The notes beneath the pieces are model-generated. The model was not told the origin of the DNA, ran no database searches, and saw only the letters and a list, made by a program, of their open reading frames with translations. Both the position numbers and the translations under genes were made by a program. A stretch of DNA of 64,000 nucleotides. Origin: Phytophthora colocasiae (lineage: Eukaryota > Oomycota > Peronosporomycetes > Peronosporales > Peronosporaceae). Below are positions 1-7,968 of the stretch, piece after piece (position 1 is the stretch's first letter; each line of letters begins with the position of its first letter). The stretch lies in NCBI GenBank assembly GCA_018806915.1, contig JAGKQI010000042.1, positions 62,001 through 126,000 of the forward strand, read 5' to 3'.

Positions 1-552
1 ATCAGGCGCTCCACGTGGTAGTGGGGAGTCCCTGCTCATCGAGCAACGGCGGAGGAGGCCGATTCGCTGCGGAACGCCGTACTCGATGAGTGTGACGAGC
101 GCTATTTGTCGCATCGCGCCTGGTACCAACTCGATCACTCGATCGGTACTCTCCGGAGTCAGACTCAGTCCCTTCAAGGGAACGTCGAGAGTGTTTGGCA
201 TTCGCATGCCCGTCTCGCTCATGACATGGAGGAGATTGAAAGCCGGATGGCTTGGCTCGAAGGTCCTCAGTCCCTGACTGCTCGCCTGCACCAGCAGGAG
301 CTTCAGCTCGCTGAGTTGCGAGGTCAGGTGACGTTGCTGCTGCAGATGACGCAGCCTGGGCACGTGTCGTCGGTGCCAGCGCCTCCGCGCTCACCCCGCG
401 GGGTCCCGATATGGCTTAAGCAAGCCGACGTAGAACACCGGGTGTGTTCGCATCCGCTTTGGCAAGTCAAGCGTGTATGCCAGGCCCTTCTTGGCCACGA
501 CCGTAAATGGTCCGATGAAACGCGGACGCAATTTCGTCTTAAAGACATTTGA
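1..552 (+). pseudogene. 3' end of the antisense ORF, copy 1
   Basis: C-terminal part of the plus-strand reading frame described in copy 2. It is open from about 106 to the stop at 550-552; upstream of that a missing C near 30 (relative to copy 2) shifts the frame. The translated segment has leucine-spaced heptads (IGTLRSQ, ESVWHSH, MEEIESRMAWLE, LAELRGQVTLLLQ) that look like a coiled coil. It lies exactly opposite the integrase-chromodomain linker and the GPF region of pol, so part of the openness could be a by-product of pol coding. No family recognised. Confidence 0.4.
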
Positions 553-1340
553 CACTGCATGTGTAGGTAGGTTCTTAGCGTTTAATAAAACCTGGTCACC
601 GACCTTAAATTCCCATACATTGCTTCTAACTTTGTATCCGCTTGTTCCTTCTGAACGTCTTGGCTTTCAGCCATCGCGTCACGTACACGGCGTAATACGC
701 TCAATCTCACCGAGAGGAAGTCATCGACTTGTTTACGCACAGCAGAAGGGCTGATATCAGCAAGCTCGGAGTCGAGCGACGGCACAGCCTCTCCCCCACC
801 AAGCCCAAGGCTACCGCGTGGCGGAGTGAGCGGAACGCGCGGGTGCGCAAGGCCGTTCACGTAGAACGGGGTGAAGCCTGTCGAGGCATGCACCGCATTG
901 TTCATGGAGAACTCAACGAGAGGGAGCATAGCGCTCCAACGCTTCGGCGTTTCAGCGCATACGCTGCGGAGGATGTCCTCCAGAACGCGGTTCACGCGTT
1001 CGGTCTGACCGTCGGTCTGCGGATGGTCCGCCGTGGACATGTCCAGTCGAGTGCCCAGCACCTTGAAGACGGACGTCCAGAAGTGACCCGTGAAACGGGG
1101 ATCTCGATCCGAGACAATGGTCTCAGGCAGCCCATGCTGGCGGAAGACCCGATCGATGAAGATCGTCGCTGTACCAGCACCATCGACGGTGTCCGGCACA
1201 GCCGCTAGATGAGCCATCTTGCTCAGACGGTCAACAAAGACCACCACGCCCGTGTTGCCTGCCGAGTCCTTCGGCAGGCCAAACACAAAGTCCATACTTA
1301 TGGACTGCCAACACCCAGAGGGTACAGGTAAGCTCGCCAA
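1..1340 (-). pseudogene. pol: pol, integrase core to chromodomain linker, copy 1
   Basis: Integrase catalytic core open at 582-1340. In that frame D17 (SMDF), D78 (VSDRD) and E114 (QTERVN) form the D,D35E triad, with exactly 35 residues between D78 and E114. Downstream the frame is shifted by an indel near 628-632, then the GPF/Y module (RFIGPFTVV) and the end of the integrase (KPYRDPAG) follow, then a TGA, then a proline/alanine-rich linker (2-394) towards the chromodomain. The chromodomain itself lies beyond the left edge except for its first residues. A missing A near 1339 separates this block from the upstream RNase H-integrase frame. Confidence 0.85.
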
Positions 1341-2359
1341 GGCGCAGCCGCATGCGGCGAGGGTTTAACCCGCTGACACGTCTCGCACGTGCGCACATAT
1401 GTGCTGACCCACTTGTACATCTTCGGCCACCAGTACATGGAGCTCACCGAGCCGTACGTCTTCTCGCGACCGAGGTGGCCGCCTGTGGGTGTGTCGTGAG
1501 CCTCATAGAGGATACGGTACTTCAGATCCTCATCGTGAGGAACTACCACTCGTGGTGGGTCATCCTGACCCGTGCTGTAGTACAGCAGACCGCCTTCCAG
1601 GCTGTAGCGTTGGAGTCTCGCCTTTAGGCGTCGTGACAGAGTCACCTTTGAGTCTTTAAACTCATCGCTCCCCAGAGCTTGGAGCAACGCGACACAAGAG
1701 TCGTCCTGAGCGTACGCTGCTCGAACCATGTCCGTCACGGACGACGTCACCGAGGTGACATGAGATAACTCATAGTCCGGGCGACGTGATAACGCGTCAG
1801 CGAGGACGTTCTGCCTGCCAGGCTTGTACTTCACCTCGAAGTTATACTCCGCAAAGAAGGAGAGCCATCGGGCCATCCTCTGCGAGAGGTGAGGCGACTG
1901 CGTCGCTGTGCGTAGTGACGCATGATCCGTGTAGATCACAAACGGCTTGGAGCCGAGCAGGTGAACCCTGAATTTGACGAGAGCGTACTTCATCGCAAGT
2001 AGCTCCTTGTCATGAACTGGATAGTTCTTCTCAGCAGCCTTGAGCTGTCGCGACTCAAACGCAATGACGCGTTCGCGCCCTTCGGCGTCCGCTTGTAGCA
2101 AAGCACTGCCGATGGCAAAGTCAGAGGCGTCACAGACGACAATAAACGGACGAGCGGGGTCTGGCAGCGCCAGTATCGGTGCCTGAAGCAGGCTATCCTT
2201 GATACAAGTGAACGCATTCTCGTGCTCGGCACGCCATACCCACTCGGCATCCTTCTTAAGGAGATCCGTCAGTGGCCGAGCCAACTCAGCGTAGTTCTCG
2301 CTGTACTTGTGCAAGTAGTTGGCCAAACCCAGCCACTTACGCAAGTCCTTCTGGTTCAA
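1298..2359 (-). pseudogene. pol: pol, RNase H and integrase zinc domain, copy 1
   Basis: Frame of 353 codons, opened only because a TAA (2369-2371) ends the RT frame just upstream; the TTG at 2359 is not a natural start. RNase H residues are visible: D77 (VCDASD), E119 (HDKEL), D145 (YTDHASL) and D188 (VLADALSR), the usual DEDD set. Near residues 287-340 an HX6H (HDTPTGGH) and a CX2C (CETC) give the HHCC zinc-binding domain of integrase. The frame leaves the integrase sequence at about 1338 through a one-base deletion compared with copies 2-5. Confidence 0.88.
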
Positions 2360-2368
2360 GGGAACCGG

Positions 2369-4468
2369 TTAATCCACAATGGCCTTGACCTTTGCTGGAT
2401 CAGCACGAAGGCCATGCTTCCCAATGAAGCACCCTAGGAAGGGGATTTCTTCCGCGCCAAAGACGCACTTGTCTGCGTTGGCGTACAGCTTGTTCGTGCG
2501 CATGCACTCGAGCACAGCTCTCACGTGTTCCACGTGCACCTCAACGTCAGTCTTGCCGTGTTCGGCCTGACTGTGGACGAACACGTCGTCAAAGTACGTT
2601 TGTGCGAATGCCCGTAGGGGCCTGAACAGCTGCGTCACTAGACGATTGAACGTTGCGGGCGCGTTCGAGAGCCCTTGGGGCATGACGAGCCACTCCCAGA
2701 GCATACCGCTCTGGGTGCTCACCGCTGTAAGCGGAATATCACTGGCTCGCATGAGCAGCTGATAGTACCCATCGACTAAGTCGAGTGCACTGTACATGGT
2801 GCAACCCACCATGTTGTTCTGAAGAACATCCTTCCTAGGAATCGGCGTCTGCGCCGGAATCGTGGCAGTGTTGAGCTTGTTAAAAGCGTGAACGATACGC
2901 CACTTGCCATTCGGCTTTCTGACACAGAACGTTGGCGCGGAATGCGGAGACTTGCTCTCGCGCACGAGACCCGCCGCGTGCTTCGCACGGAAGAAGGCGT
3001 CAATGACGTCGCATTGCTCTTTAGGAAGAGGCCACTGTCGGGTCACGCAGTACTTAGTTCCGGGAACTAAGTCGATCTCATGACGAACGCCTCGGTCGGG
3101 AGGCAGGCCACTCGGTGGTTCCTTCGAGACAACGTCTCCATATTCCTTCAGCAAGGAGTGGAAGGGATCCGAGGGATTCTTGAGGATCTCCGATCCACTC
3201 CTGGCGTTCAACGCCTTCTTGACTTCGGCCAAGACGGACTCGTCAACGAGGGACGACGAGTTTAACTCCTCCTCAGGTCGAACGATGACCACCTCGGCGA
3301 ATTCGCCAGCCTTCAAGGCATCGCCAAAGTCGGCGAAGGACATCTCTTCTAGCTCAAGGAGCTTGTCAACACTTGGCAAGTCGTCCAGCAGGACACTGCC
3401 TTCGGCACTACCGCCCACTCCATCAACCAGAGTGTATAGCTGCCCACAGCCCTCCGGTGCGTCGGCAATTGACGTCACGGATGACTCAGACGCAGAGCGT
3501 CTCGCCCGAAGGGCCTTACGACGTCTTCGCCTAGCCGAAGATCGTCTACTCGACGGAGTACGTGCCGTCGCACAAGTTTCGGCCTCTCTCGGCCCAGTGT
3601 CAGGGACACTCAGCGATCCACTCGGTCGACGACCGATGCCGCTCAGCGGAGTACGTGCCGCTGCACAATCAATGACCGTAACAGGTCCAGTGTCAGAGAC
3701 ACTCAGCGATCGACTTGGTCCACGACCAGTATCACTCGACGGAGTACGTGCCGCCCCACAGTTCACGGCCTGGTAAGGCCCGATGCCATCGGCATCCAGT
3801 GACGGTCCATGACCGGCGTCACTCGGGTTACGTGAGCTTGGCCCACACGTTGACTCACTGCCAACCAGCGCTATGCGCTCAACAGGGCTGCGATCCTCGC
3901 ACTCGGTGCTGTCCACTAACTCGGACACACCGACTTCCAGCATCATTGCCGACTCGGCTCGATGCTCGCGCCAATAGCGCTTCTGCTTCCTAGCAGAGGT
4001 GGGTTCATGACTCGCCAAAGCTCCACTAGGAGAGAAGTGCGTAGCACCTAAGGTCTTCGACCTCCAGTCGATCCATGGCTCGTGGCGCTCCAGCCACGCC
4101 ATACCAAGGATGAGGTCGTACCTCGAATCCAGGTCCAAGACCAAGCAGCGTTCCACGCTGTCGAAGTCCAGGAACTTCAGCCGTAGGTCCATCGGGACCT
4201 TGGCTGCCGTGACACGGACGCCCGTCGCTAGACGGACAGTGACGGTGTCACCTCTTCGCGCTCGAAGCGCCTCAGCATATTGCTGACTACCCTCAACGGT
4301 GGAGCGTCTGACGTAGTTGCCAGACGCTCCTGAATCGATCAACACGATCCACGGCTTCTCGAAGCCCTTCACGTCCACATGGACGACCAGCAAGCCCTGC
4401 TTGCTCACACGTTCCGTGTTCAAGAGCACGGAGCTCTTCGGGGCTGAGCCCCAGTGCCTCTCACGCAC
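2369..4468 (-). CDS. pol: pol, protease and reverse transcriptase, copy 1
   Basis: Uninterrupted 699-codon frame. The boundary at 4468 is a GTG; the frame is in fact open further upstream to the frameshift site at 4522-4528, so it is probably expressed as Gag-Pol. Domains: aspartic protease with LIDSGASGNYV (D45-S46-G47); a basic, repetitive linker (about residues 212-320); RT with SALDLVDGYYQ (D563) and TYFDDVF (Y625-F626-D627-D628), so all three catalytic aspartates are present. It stops at TAA 2369-2371 in a place where related oomycete elements, as I recall them, read a Trp; the RNase H frame resumes at once. The same stop is in copies 2, 3 and 4. Confidence 0.9.
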   Translation of the reverse strand: MRERHWGSAPKSSVLLNTERVSKQGLLVVHVDVKGFEKPWIVLIDSGASGNYVRRSTVEGSQQYAEALRARRGDTVTVRLATGVRVTAAKVPMDLRLKFLDFDSVERCLVLDLDSRYDLILGMAWLERHEPWIDWRSKTLGATHFSPSGALASHEPTSARKQKRYWREHRAESAMMLEVGVSELVDSTECEDRSPVERIALVGSESTCGPSSRNPSDAGHGPSLDADGIGPYQAVNCGAARTPSSDTGRGPSRSLSVSDTGPVTVIDCAAARTPLSGIGRRPSGSLSVPDTGPREAETCATARTPSSRRSSARRRRRKALRARRSASESSVTSIADAPEGCGQLYTLVDGVGGSAEGSVLLDDLPSVDKLLELEEMSFADFGDALKAGEFAEVVIVRPEEELNSSSLVDESVLAEVKKALNARSGSEILKNPSDPFHSLLKEYGDVVSKEPPSGLPPDRGVRHEIDLVPGTKYCVTRQWPLPKEQCDVIDAFFRAKHAAGLVRESKSPHSAPTFCVRKPNGKWRIVHAFNKLNTATIPAQTPIPRKDVLQNNMVGCTMYSALDLVDGYYQLLMRASDIPLTAVSTQSGMLWEWLVMPQGLSNAPATFNRLVTQLFRPLRAFAQTYFDDVFVHSQAEHGKTDVEVHVEHVRAVLECMRTNKLYANADKCVFGAEEIPFLGCFIGKHGLRADPAKVKAIVD
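3555..3833 (-). repeat. 93-bp tandem repeats in the PR-RT linker, copy 1
   Basis: GGAGTACGTGCC recurs at 3555, 3648 and 3741 (93-bp steps), and a diverged version begins at 3825. On the coding strand this is a 31-residue unit with the pattern ARTPSS..G.GPS.SLSV.DTGP. It lies between protease and RT and is present in all four copies that cover it. Confidence 0.8.
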
Positions 4469-4486
4469 TGCAGAACTCAGTTCTTC

Positions 4487-4528
4487 CCCAGTAGACCGCC
4501 CCGCGTCTACTGGGAGCCGTCGTTTCCC
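4487..4528 (-). promoter_or_regulatory. candidate -1 ribosomal frameshift signal, copy 1
   Basis: Minus strand: slippery heptamer G GGA AAC (4528-4522) sits in the gag reading phase (codons CAG GGA AAC). A 7-nt spacer follows, then a perfect 10-bp hairpin, CCCAGTAGAC (4514-4505) with GTCTACTGGG (4496-4487) around an 8-nt loop GCGGGGCG. The gag TAG (4509-4507) lies inside the 5' arm. Pol is in the -1 frame and is stop-free from the slippery site onwards. The arrangement matches the standard -1 PRF design; function is inferred. Confidence 0.65.
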
Positions 4529-5478
4529 TGGGCAGAGCCCAAAGCGGGACCCGCGACAGGGTTGCGGCCATTCTGGCCGGCGCGCTCTTTGCGCAGAGGG
4601 CAGTTGGGCCTCAGGTGTGTGGGACTACCACACGTGTAGCACCGACGAGTGCTCATACGCTGCACCGCAGCTCGTAGCTCGGCTACTTCATCTTCAGCAT
4701 AGCTGAGGTCCATGGGTTCGGGTCCCCCGGACCCTGTGCTATTAGCACCGACCCTCGACAACTTAAAGTTGTGTTCAGCATTCAATGCCACGCTAACAGC
4801 GTCCTCGAAGGTGCGAGGATTCTGACGGAATGCCTCCGTCCTGGCCACGCCAGCTCTCAGACCTTCCATGAAGATAGTCACAGTGACCACCTCAGGTAGA
4901 GGATCGGCAGCCATGCCGGCAATGAGCGTGCGCAGCTCTTGGACATAGTCCACCAGGTCCTTCTTGCCCTGTCGGCAAGCGAGGAAGCGTGACCGCACGC
5001 GATACGCCTGGTTAGGTGGAGCAAATACTTGCGTAAGTTTGGCCTTAAGCTCACCCCAAGTGGGGAAGGCCATTTCTACCGACGTCCCAGACGTCAAGGC
5101 CCATTCTCGTGCTCGACCTTCGAGCTTAGAGATGGCGAACGCCACGCGTTGGCCTTCCAACTGGAGCATAGCGGCCCCCATGGCCATCTCGACCTCTCGG
5201 GTCCACAATAGGAGGTTCTCTCCTTCGTGCCCGTGAAAGGTCTTCACGCTGAGCGTGACGGGCTTAGCTCTCGGAGCGGGATTAACTCCTTTTACATTCC
5301 GCTGAATGTGCTCAACGAGAGCGTTCTCGTACGAGGCAAATGCCTCCAGGCGCGCGTTGACGGCCTCCGGCCCTTGAGACGCAAGGTGCGCCATACCTTC
5401 AGGGCCCAGCAAGGACGTAAGCTTGTTAAGCGTGTCCCGCTGACTCGGAGTCAAGTGAGCGTATGCTTCTGGCTCCAT
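4507..5478 (-). CDS. gag: Gag capsid-nucleocapsid protein, copy 1
   Basis: 323-residue frame from ATG 5478 to TAG 4507. The open frame also includes GTG-AGA just upstream, but ATG is the natural start, 57 nt after the LTR. Residues about 75-240 match a Ty3/gypsy capsid domain in style ([17 protein letters not shown], then [19 protein letters not shown], where the packed short hydrophobic helices are typical). The nucleocapsid zinc knuckle is C280-X2-C283-X4-H288-X4-C293. The C-terminal tail ends in the frameshift site. It forms the virus-like particle and binds element RNA. This is the only uninterrupted gag of the four seen. Confidence 0.92.
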   Translation of the reverse strand: MEPEAYAHLTPSQRDTLNKLTSLLGPEGMAHLASQGPEAVNARLEAFASYENALVEHIQRNVKGVNPAPRAKPVTLSVKTFHGHEGENLLLWTREVEMAMGAAMLQLEGQRVAFAISKLEGRAREWALTSGTSVEMAFPTWGELKAKLTQVFAPPNQAYRVRSRFLACRQGKKDLVDYVQELRTLIAGMAADPLPEVVTVTIFMEGLRAGVARTEAFRQNPRTFEDAVSVALNAEHNFKLSRVGANSTGSGGPEPMDLSYAEDEVAELRAAVQRMSTRRCYTCGSPTHLRPNCPLRKERAGQNGRNPVAGPALGSAQGNDGSQ

Positions 5479-5516
5479 TCTCACAGAGAAACAGTCTTCA
5501 ACTCAGGAGTTGGATT

Positions 5517-5533
5517 GACTACAAGTGCTACCA
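5517..5533 (-). other. primer binding site, copy 1
   Basis: Two bases inside the 5' LTR the minus strand reads TGGTAGCACTTGTAGTC. TGG is the complement of tRNA CCA. The first 8 bases match the 3' end of many initiator-Met tRNAs; the rest I cannot assign. It does not match the Thr tRNA of the array. Confidence 0.65.
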
Positions 5534-5535
5534 GA

Positions 5536-5947
5536 TGCAGCGGGGCTGCGTAGGTGTGCACGGCACAGAGGAAGTTGGGTTGACTCGTAGAGTCCTGCTT
5601 GCAAGGCACTAGCCTTCGGTTCTATACAAGAACCAAGTAGTCCACTAAATACAGGACTCTCACAATCAGTGTCCCTATAATAAAGGAACTAACACTAATT
5701 ATGTAAAATGCAAACTGATTTTTATTTATTTTATTGCCCTAATCCTGAATGTAACGGATTTAGTATCTAACATACTAAATCCTAATCAAATGTAATGTGT
5801 GGCTCTGAGCTAACAGCCAGCAACTGGCTACATGTGTGACGTGTGAGAAACACTATGTGTTGTACACGGATCTGTGACTTGTGACCTGGATGGTGTATAC
5901 CACACCTATTGTAGCCAAGGCGCGCAGCGCCGTATAACCCCGTTACA
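5536..5947 (-). repeat. 5' LTR of copy 1
   Basis: 412 bp, TGCAGC at the left end and GTTACA at the right end on the plus strand, so TG...CA in both directions. The opposite end of the element is outside the window, but the same sequence flanks copies 2-4 on both sides. It contains an AT-rich stretch at about 5710-5735 (AATAAA-type on the minus strand) and TATAATAAA on the plus strand near 5675. Eleven short perfect hairpins lie in it, the largest being GGATTTAGTAT / ATACTAAATCC at 5756-5766 and 5772-5782. Confidence 0.95.
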
Positions 5948-5952
5948 TATGT
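5948..5952. other. target site duplication TATGT, right of copy 1
   Basis: TATGT directly follows the LTR end GTTACA and leads into AGTAGGGG. Uninterrupted tRNA units read GTGTTATGTAGTAGGGG, so the element split this sequence after TATGT. Confidence 0.85.
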
Positions 5953-6034
5953 AGTAGGGGTATTGTGAGTGGCGGACGATGTGGAGCGTGAAGAGAGGTC
6001 GATGTAGTAGTAGGGAGGGTGTGTAAGGTGTGTA

Positions 6035-6070
6035 TGGTGCAGGTGGTGCAGGTGGTGCAGGTGGTGCAGG
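6035..6070 (+). repeat. TGGTGCAGG minisatellite (representative)
   Basis: Four exact 9-bp copies, 77 bp upstream of the tRNA gene. The same block occurs in almost every unit, with only two copies in units 13 and 16, which lie directly beside the LTRs of retrotransposon copies 2 and 3. Confidence 0.9.
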
Positions 6071-6146
6071 TGTTTAAGCATGGTTTGTAGAGTTGTGGTG
6101 TGTGTTCTAGGGGTTGAAAATGTGTGTGTTTTTGTGTGTTGTAAGA

Positions 6147-6217
6147 GCCCCTATAGCTCAGTGGTAGAGCACCCGCTTAGTAAGCGGAAGGTCGGTAGTT
6201 CAATCCTGCCTGGGGCA
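6147..6217 (+). tRNA. trnT-AGU: tRNA-Thr(AGU), unit 1 (acceptor one G short)
   Basis: Cloverleaf by eye: acceptor GCCCCTA, D arm GCTC/GAGC, anticodon stem CCCGC/GCGGA (end pair C-A), loop TTAGTAA with anticodon AGT at 6179-6181, T arm GGTAG/CTGCC with loop TTCAATC, discriminator A. The A box (TAGCTCAGTGGT) and B box (AGTTCAATCCT) of the Pol III promoter are internal. The body resembles plant-type tRNA-Thr(AGU). This copy reads TGGGGCA instead of TGGGGGCA, so the 3' acceptor strand lacks one base; it may be an indel error or a weakened gene. No TTTT occurs until the octamer array downstream. Confidence 0.93.
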
Positions 6218-7064
6218 AACTCCTTGCATTCGTTTCGCGTGCGCACGCTCTGTGTGTCGTTCGTGATCGAGGCGTGTTGCACGCCATCTTTGCTCTTTTG
6301 CTCTTTTGCTCTTTTGCTCTTTTGCTCTTTTGCTCTTTTGCTCTAGCTCTTGCACAGCTGCACGCTACCTCTTTTCGAGTCGCGTTAATGCACTCACTTG
6401 CCTAAAACCACGCGCTTCCCTCGACATTCGCTGCAATACAATACACTAGATACACTACTCCAGTCCCACCTAGTCCTACCTAGTCCCGCTGGTCCTTTCA
6501 ATTCGTCTTTCCAAGAAGTACCGTGTCGCTTGTACTTGCTGTCGTCTTTATTTTCTGATCACCAAATGGGCTAACGGTGGCACGCGTATTGGATAGTGAA
6601 CAGTCCATAGCGTCAATGGCAACTTCGGCCGTAGTAGAGGACCGGCGCGCTCATTTCAGGTGGATGGATGGCCATCGAGAGGCGAAAAGCCGTCACATCG
6701 AATGACTCGTTTGGTACATGTACACATCGGCCCATCGAAGCTAACCATCGCAAGCTATGGATCGTGAGGCACTGTTGACACGTACCTCACAGCACGGTGT
6801 TGTGGAGTAGGCAGAGTGAGTGAGAGCGTTGGCGATATTGGTGTCGAGCGATAGTATGGGAGTGTTATGTAGTAGGGGTATTGTGAGTGGCGGACGATGT
6901 GGAGCGTGAAGAGAGGTCGATGTAGTAGTAGGGAGGGTGTGTAAGGTGTGTATGGTGCAGGTGGTGCAGGTGGTGCAGGTGGTGCAGGTGTTTAAGCATG
7001 GTTTGTAGAGTTGTGGTGTGTGTTCTAGGGGTTGAAAATGTGTGTGTTTTTGTGTGTTGTAAGA

Positions 7065-7136
7065 GCCCCTATAGCTCAGTGGTAGAGCACCCGCTTAGTA
7101 AGCGGAAGGTCGGTAGTTCAATCCTGCCTGGGGGCA
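7065..7136 (+). tRNA. trnT-AGU: tRNA-Thr(AGU), unit 2
   Basis: Complete 72-nt copy with seven-pair acceptor (GCCCCTA/TGGGGGC), anticodon AGT at 7097-7099. The octamer array behind it is the shortest, three full copies (7211-7234). Confidence 0.97.
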
Positions 7137-7189
7137 AACTCCTTGCATTCGTTTCGCGTGCGCACGCTCTGTGTGTCGTTCGTGATCGA

Positions 7190-7214
7190 GGCGTGTTGCA
7201 CGCCATCTTTGCTC
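7190..7214 (+). terminator. tRNA trailer hairpin and first T-run (representative)
   Basis: GGCGTG-TTG-CACGCC (7190-7204) is a perfect 6-bp stem with a 3-nt loop, 53 nt behind the tRNA, followed by TCTTTGCTCTTTT. The first TTTT on the sense strand is the octamer array that begins at 7211. It is present in all units; units 3 and 27 have lost 11 bp here but keep five of the six pairs. Role as Pol III terminator or processing element is inferred. Confidence 0.45.
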
Positions 7215-7968
7215 TTTTGCTCTTTTGCTCTTTTGCTCTAGCTCTTGCACAGCTGCACGCTACCTCTTTTCGAGTCGCGTTAATGCACTCACTTGCCTAA
7301 AACCACGCGCTTCCCTCGACATTCGCTGCAATACAATACACTAGATACACTACTCCAGTCCCACCCAGTCCCACCTAGTCCTACCTAGTCCCGCTGGTCC
7401 TTTCAATTCGTCTTTCCAAGAAGTACCGTGTCGCTTGTACTTGCTGTCGTCTTTATTTTCTGATCACCAAATGGGCTAACGGTGGCACGCGTATTGGATA
7501 GTGAACAGTCCATAGCGTCAATGGCAACTTCGGCCGTAGTAGAGGACCGGCGCGCTCATTTCAGGTGGATGGATGGCCATCGAGAGGCGAAAAGCCGTCA
7601 CATCGAATGACTCGTTTGGTACATGTACCCATCGGCCCATCGAAGCTAACCATCGCAAGCTATGGATCGTGAGGCACTGTTGACACGTACCTCACAGCAC
7701 GGTGTTGTGGAGTAGGCAGAGTGAGTGAGAGCGTTGGCGATATTGGTGTCGAGCGATAGTATGGGGTGTTATGTAGTAGGGGTATTGTGAGTGGCGGACG
7801 ATGTGGAGCGTGAAGAGAGGTCGATGTAGTAGTAGGGAGGGTGTGTAAGGTGTGTATGGTGCAGGTGGTGCAGGTGGTGCAGGTGGTGCAGGTGTTTAAG
7901 CATGGTTTGTAGAGTTGTGGTGTGTGTTCTAGGGGTTGAAAATGTGTGTGTTTTTGTGTGTTGTAAGA

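Larger units (their letters stand above)
1..5947 (-). mobile_element. Ty3/gypsy chromovirus, copy 1 (3' part outside window)
   Basis: Transcribed leftward. From right to left it shows the 5' LTR (5536-5947), PBS, gag, protease-RT, RNase H-integrase and the linker leading to the chromodomain, which runs off the left edge. Domain order PR-RT-RH-INT places it in Ty3/gypsy; the GPF integrase tail and the chromodomain seen in copies 2, 3 and 5 make it a chromovirus. This is the best-preserved gag and PR-RT of the five copies. The right junction carries TATGT, the same 5 bp found at both ends of copies 2-4. Confidence 0.95.

Noticed and set aside
3080..3265. Plus-strand ORFs of 60-200 residues opposite RT and protease (also repeated in copies 2-4)
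   Set aside because: They lie fully opposite conserved RT or protease code, have no ATG-to-stop conservation beyond that imposed by pol, and show no domain.
5517..5533. The array tRNA-Thr as primer of the element
   Set aside because: Its 3' end would need a PBS beginning TGGTGCCCCC; the PBS begins TGGTAGCACT.
5782..6081. Minus-strand ORF starting MLKHLHHLHHLHHLHH
   Set aside because: Translation of the TGGTGCAGG minisatellite and the LTR; not conserved in other units.
6080..6346. Recurrent plus-strand ORF of about 85-136 residues in every tRNA unit (MVCRVVVCVLG...SVVEHPLSKRKVGSSILPG)
   Set aside because: It reads straight through the tRNA gene; the SSVVEHPLSKRKVG part is simply translated tRNA. 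Its end varies with the octamer array in every unit, so there is no conserved protein.
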